Positions 22,998 to 25,616 of a stretch of 25,616 nucleotides of DNA are shown here, piece by piece. The translations under genes and the position numbers were made by a program. Below the pieces are notes generated by a model that had not been told where the DNA came from, did not search any database, and saw nothing but the letters and a program-made list of their open reading frames with translations. Position 1 is the stretch's first letter. Each line of letters starts with the position of its first letter. This DNA comes from CAZHBA01 sp964530225 (GTDB lineage: Bacteria; Pseudomonadota; Alphaproteobacteria; UBA6615): NCBI GenBank assembly GCA_964530225.1, contig CAZHBA010000074.1, positions 1-25,616 of the forward strand, in the 5' to 3' direction.

Positions 22998-23948
22998 ATG
23001 GAACAACAACGGGTAACCGTTTTTGGCGGTTCAGGCTTTGTCGGGCGGTATGCCGTCGAACGCCTGGCCGACCAGGGGGCGGTGGTGACCGTGGCTGTGC
23101 GCGATCCGGAAAAAGCGAAGTTTCTGCGCACCCTTGGGCAAGTTGGCCAGGTGGCGCCGGTGCTCGCGAATATTTGCGACCCGGCCTCGGTGGCGCGTGC
23201 CGTCGAAGAGGCCGACGCGGTGATCAATCTGGTCGGCATTTTATATAAGCGCGGCCGCCAGTCGTTCAAATCTATCCATACCGACGCGTCTGCGGCAATT
23301 GGGCGCGCCTGCACCGACGCTGGTGTTTCGCGGCTGGTGCATGTGTCGGCGATCGGTGTGCAGATCACGGGGTGGTCGGAATATCAGCGCTCAAAAGCGG
23401 CCGGCGAAGAGGCGCTACACGAGAATTTTTCCGGGACGACGATCCTACGGCCTTCGATTATATTTGGACCGGAGGACGGGTTTTTCAATCTGTTCGGTAT
23501 GTTGGCGCGGGTGACGCCGGTACTGCCGCTCTATGGTGGTGGAACCACTCACTTCCAGCCCGTCTATGTTGGTGACGTCGCGGCGGCGATTGTCAACGCA
23601 TTGGCGGATGTATCTGCCATCGGCAAGATTTATGAGTTGGGGGGACCGGCTGTCTACGCATTCGCCGAACTCATGGAGATTATTTTAGAGCAAACCCGCC
23701 GCAAACGCCTGTTAGTGCCGGTGCCGTTCGCCATCGGTGAAATTCAGGCGTTTTTCTTGGGTTTGCTCCCCAGGCCGCTGATGACGCGTGATCAAATCTT
23801 GTTGCTGAAAACTGACAGTGTAGTCAGCGAAGGAGCGTTAACGCTAGCCGATCTCGGCGTTCAGCCGACTGCCCTGGAAGCGATCGTACCGACCTATCTT
23901 AGCCGGCACCGTCGGGGCGGACGCCTCGGGCGAGCACCGGCTGTTTAA
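22998..23948 (+). CDS. NAD(P)-binding epimerase-like protein, complex I NDUFA9 family
   Basis: A 316-residue atypical short-chain dehydrogenase/reductase. The Rossmann motif is VFGGSGFVGRYAVERL (residues 7-22), followed by INLVGILYKRGRQSFKSIH and the SxxYxxSK-like region SAIGVQITGWSEYQRSKAAGEEAL, where the usual catalytic Tyr-x3-Lys appears as Tyr-x3-Lys in YQRSK. The PSIIFGPEDGFFNLFGMLARVTPVLPL and FQPVYVGDVAAAI segments are typical of the NDUFA9-like group. In mitochondria and some Alphaproteobacteria the family member is an accessory complex I subunit; others act on quinone or lipid. The start ATG 22998 has only a weak ribosome binding site. Convergent with uppP, 14 bases between stops. 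Confidence 0.85.
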   Translation: MEQQRVTVFGGSGFVGRYAVERLADQGAVVTVAVRDPEKAKFLRTLGQVGQVAPVLANICDPASVARAVEEADAVINLVGILYKRGRQSFKSIHTDASAAIGRACTDAGVSRLVHVSAIGVQITGWSEYQRSKAAGEEALHENFSGTTILRPSIIFGPEDGFFNLFGMLARVTPVLPLYGGGTTHFQPVYVGDVAAAIVNALADVSAIGKIYELGGPAVYAFAELMEIILEQTRRKRLLVPVPFAIGEIQAFFLGLLPRPLMTRDQILLLKTDSVVSEGALTLADLGVQPTALEAIVPTYLSRHRRGGRLGRAPAV

Positions 23949-23962
23949 GAAAGCCCTTTACG

Positions 23963-24763
23963 CTAGATCGCATAGACCCAGTACAAAATAGCACCACCCA
24001 GCAAAACCCGGTAGACGACAAAGGGTCCGAAACCAGCAAATCTTAGCCAACTCATGAACAATGCTATTGCCGCCAAGGCGGTGATGAAGGCGAGAGAGCC
24101 AGCAATGATCGCGGCGCGGCTAACGGCGGTGTCGCCACTAGCGATCAGCTCAAGCGTGATCAGCAGCCCGGCGCCGGCGACTGCTGGTATAGATAGAAAC
24201 ATGGAAAATCTGACGGCGTCCGTGCGCTCGTAGCCGAGCATCCGCGCTGCCGAAATTGCAATACCCGCCCGGCTGGTGCCGGGTACCAGGGCAAGAACTT
24301 GTGCTATGCCGATAATGATGACGTTGCGGGGGGTCAGATGTTCGAGTCTCAAAATGGTCATGCCCGTACGGTCCGCCCACCACAAAATGAGACCAAACAC
24401 GATCGACGTCCAGCCGATAATTTCAAGCGTCCGCAATTCGCTATCGATGAAGCCACGGCCCAAATAACCGGCGATGAAAATTGGGATGGTGGCGACGGCG
24501 ACGTAAATACCCAAGACCCCGCCATTGGTTCGCGTGCCGGTGAGTAGCTGCACCAGCCCGACAAGAATGCGGGCGATGTCGCGCCAAAAATAAATGATGA
24601 CGGCACCTAGGGTACCTACGTGCACTGCGACATCGATAACCAGGGTGCTGCCGGGGATACCGAGAATTTCCGCTGTCGCCCGTAAATGGCCCGATGAGCT
24701 GATCGGCAGAAACTCGGTGATGCCTTGCACCACGGCAAGGATGATAATTTCCAAGAGGCTCAT
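23963..24763 (-). CDS. uppP: Undecaprenyl-diphosphatase UppP (BacA)
   Basis: A 266-residue inner-membrane phosphatase that recycles undecaprenyl diphosphate for peptidoglycan and O-antigen synthesis. Both hallmark motifs are present: QGITEFLPISSSGHL near the N-terminus (catalytic Glu and Ser side) and PGTSRAGIAISAARMLGYERTDAVRFSMFLSIPAV in the second half. The whole protein is hydrophobic, with eight or so helices. ATG 24763 (MSLLEIIILAVVQG) is preferred to ATG 24796 because it matches the usual start of the family, although the longer start cannot be excluded. It is divergent from the hydrolase gene; overproduction of this protein gives bacitracin tolerance in relatives. Confidence 0.93.
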   Translation of the reverse strand: MSLLEIIILAVVQGITEFLPISSSGHLRATAEILGIPGSTLVIDVAVHVGTLGAVIIYFWRDIARILVGLVQLLTGTRTNGGVLGIYVAVATIPIFIAGYLGRGFIDSELRTLEIIGWTSIVFGLILWWADRTGMTILRLEHLTPRNVIIIGIAQVLALVPGTSRAGIAISAARMLGYERTDAVRFSMFLSIPAVAGAGLLITLELIASGDTAVSRAAIIAGSLAFITALAAIALFMSWLRFAGFGPFVVYRVLLGGAILYWVYAI

Positions 24764-24877
24764 CAACGACGATATCCGATTGTTTCGGTACGGCACGATT
24801 ATATCACTGGAACGGGAGTCGAGCTCACGGATGTTTTATATGTAGGCCGGTCATGAGTGGCCGAGTAGATCGGCTGT

Positions 24878-24898
24878 TACGGTCGTGCTACGACCGTA
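24878..24898. repeat. Perfect 9-base inverted repeat in the hydrolase leader
   Basis: TACGGTCGT, a 3-base spacer GCT and ACGACCGTA form a perfect palindrome, 21 bases upstream of the hydrolase ATG and 6 bases before its ribosome binding site. It could be an operator or an mRNA hairpin; no T-tract follows, so it is not a terminator. Confidence 0.5.
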
Positions 24899-24919
24899 TA
24901 CAACAAGGGGGAGAGATTC

Positions 24920-25616
24920 ATGGCAAATGAAGATATCGCCGCTGCCGTCGACTGGCACGCTAAGATCGATCCGCAACAGGCCGAAGCGCTGAGGCGTAAT
25001 GCTGAAATAGTCGAAAGCGTCGGCGGGCCTGGCGAAACCATTAGTGAAATACGCGCGAACGCAAACGCTGTGCGCGCTATCTGGAACGAAGGCGGGCCCA
25101 AAATGGCGGTTCAGCGCGACGTGATGGCACCCGGTCCATTTCGCGATGTCCCCATGCGGCTTTACAAACCCGTTGATACGACTGGTCTGCCGGTTTTCGT
25201 TTATCTGCACGGCGGCGGTTTTAAGCTCGGCAACGAACTGTCCAACGACCGGCAGATGCGCGAGTTGGCGCAGGTCTGGGGCGGGGCGGTTATCAGTTCA
25301 GATTATGTGCACGTGCCGGAACAAACTTTTCCCGACCCGGTGATCGAAGTGGTGGCGGTCATCGAATGGCTGGCCGAAAACGGTGGCGATTGGGGTATCG
25401 ACAGCAATGCGATCGTCGTCGGCGGTGCATCAGCGGGTGCCAGCGTCGCGTTTGGCACTGCTTATGAGTTGCGCAGCCGGTTGCCCGATTTGGTCAAAGG
25501 CGTGGTGTCGATATACGGGGTGCTCGACGACAATCTGGACTCGGATTCAATGCGCGAGCTCGGCGGCGGGGATTTCTTCCTCCAGGCAGCCAATGTGGCC
25601 CAAATCTACGACGACT
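24920..25616 (+). CDS. Alpha/beta hydrolase, HSL (lipase/esterase) family, 3' end beyond window
   Basis: The first 232 codons of an esterase of the hormone-sensitive lipase family; the frame is open to the window end, so it is partial. The oxyanion-hole motif is FVYLHGGGFKLGN and the nucleophile elbow is VVGGASAGASVA (GxSxG, where GDSAG is the commonest form); the catalytic Asp and His would lie past the window. An N-terminal cap of about 80 residues (MANEDIAAAVDWHAKIDPQQ...) precedes the core. The ATG has AAGGGGGAGAG at 24905-24915. Such enzymes cleave short-chain carboxylic esters. A perfect palindrome lies in its leader. It is divergent from uppP. Confidence 0.85.
   Translation, partial: MANEDIAAAVDWHAKIDPQQAEALRRNAEIVESVGGPGETISEIRANANAVRAIWNEGGPKMAVQRDVMAPGPFRDVPMRLYKPVDTTGLPVFVYLHGGGFKLGNELSNDRQMRELAQVWGGAVISSDYVHVPEQTFPDPVIEVVAVIEWLAENGGDWGIDSNAIVVGGASAGASVAFGTAYELRSRLPDLVKGVVSIYGVLDDNLDSDSMRELGGGDFFLQAANVAQIYDD

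Noticed and set aside
1..25616. CRISPR arrays, tRNA or rRNA genes, transposases, phage genes
   Set aside because: No regularly spaced repeats, cloverleaf-like sequences, transposase motifs or phage proteins were seen on either strand.

Overview
The window looks like chromosomal DNA of a GC-rich alphaproteobacterium, probably near the Rhodospirillales. The reasons are the gene order kdsD-lptC-lptA-lptB-rpoN-hpf-ptsN, the small Hsp20 gene followed directly by a DUF1150 gene, a short ribonuclease D, and many GTG and ATG starts with GGAG-type ribosome binding sites. No tRNA, rRNA, CRISPR array, insertion sequence or prophage gene was seen.

Region 1 (1-8290, all +) is one compact run of genes: the 3' part of an MFS transporter, two small glycosyltransferases of the types called rSAM/selenodomain-associated transferase 2 and 1, a radical SAM protein with a cysteine-rich SPASM-like C-terminus, an APH-type kinase, a YnjB-like periplasmic binding protein, a TauE/SafE permease and a fused two-domain YnjC-like ABC permease. 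Spacing is 0-28 bases except for a 96-base gap before the radical SAM gene. The set suggests an uncharacterised small-molecule modification and transport pathway. The ATPase expected with YnjB and YnjC is not encoded here.

Region 2 (8291-8817) is gene decay. An N-terminal piece of a maleylacetoacetate isomerase gene (+) and an N-terminal piece of a pirin gene (-) meet tail to tail, as if one deletion removed both 3' halves. Both pieces also carry point lesions.

Region 3 (8818-14797) is metabolic: a HpcH/HpaI-type aldolase (-) divergent from a CaiB/BaiF acyl-CoA racemase or CoA transferase and an MBL-fold hydrolase (+). A palindromic intergenic repeat follows, then a Nudix hydrolase and a NIPSNAP protein (-), an SMP-30/gluconolactonase protein (+) and a small unrecognised membrane-anchored protein (+).

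Region 4 (14798-15663) is a heat-shock unit: a good sigma-32-type promoter, a structured leader whose last hairpin buries the Shine-Dalgarno sequence in the manner of a ROSE thermometer, hsp20 and DUF1150. It converges on ptsN with only 5 bases between the stop codons.

Region 5 (15669-22781, all -) is the envelope and regulation block: rnd, then kdsD-lptC-lptA-lptB-rpoN (tightly packed, with a candidate promoter before kdsD), then hpf and ptsN, which have their own candidate promoter. KdsD makes the Kdo precursor, LptC/A/B carry LPS to the outer membrane, and RpoN, HPF and PtsN link nitrogen and stress control to it.

Region 6 (22782-25616) holds an NDUFA9-like NAD(P)-binding protein (+), undecaprenyl-diphosphatase (-) and the 5' part of an HSL-family alpha/beta hydrolase (+) that runs off the window end.
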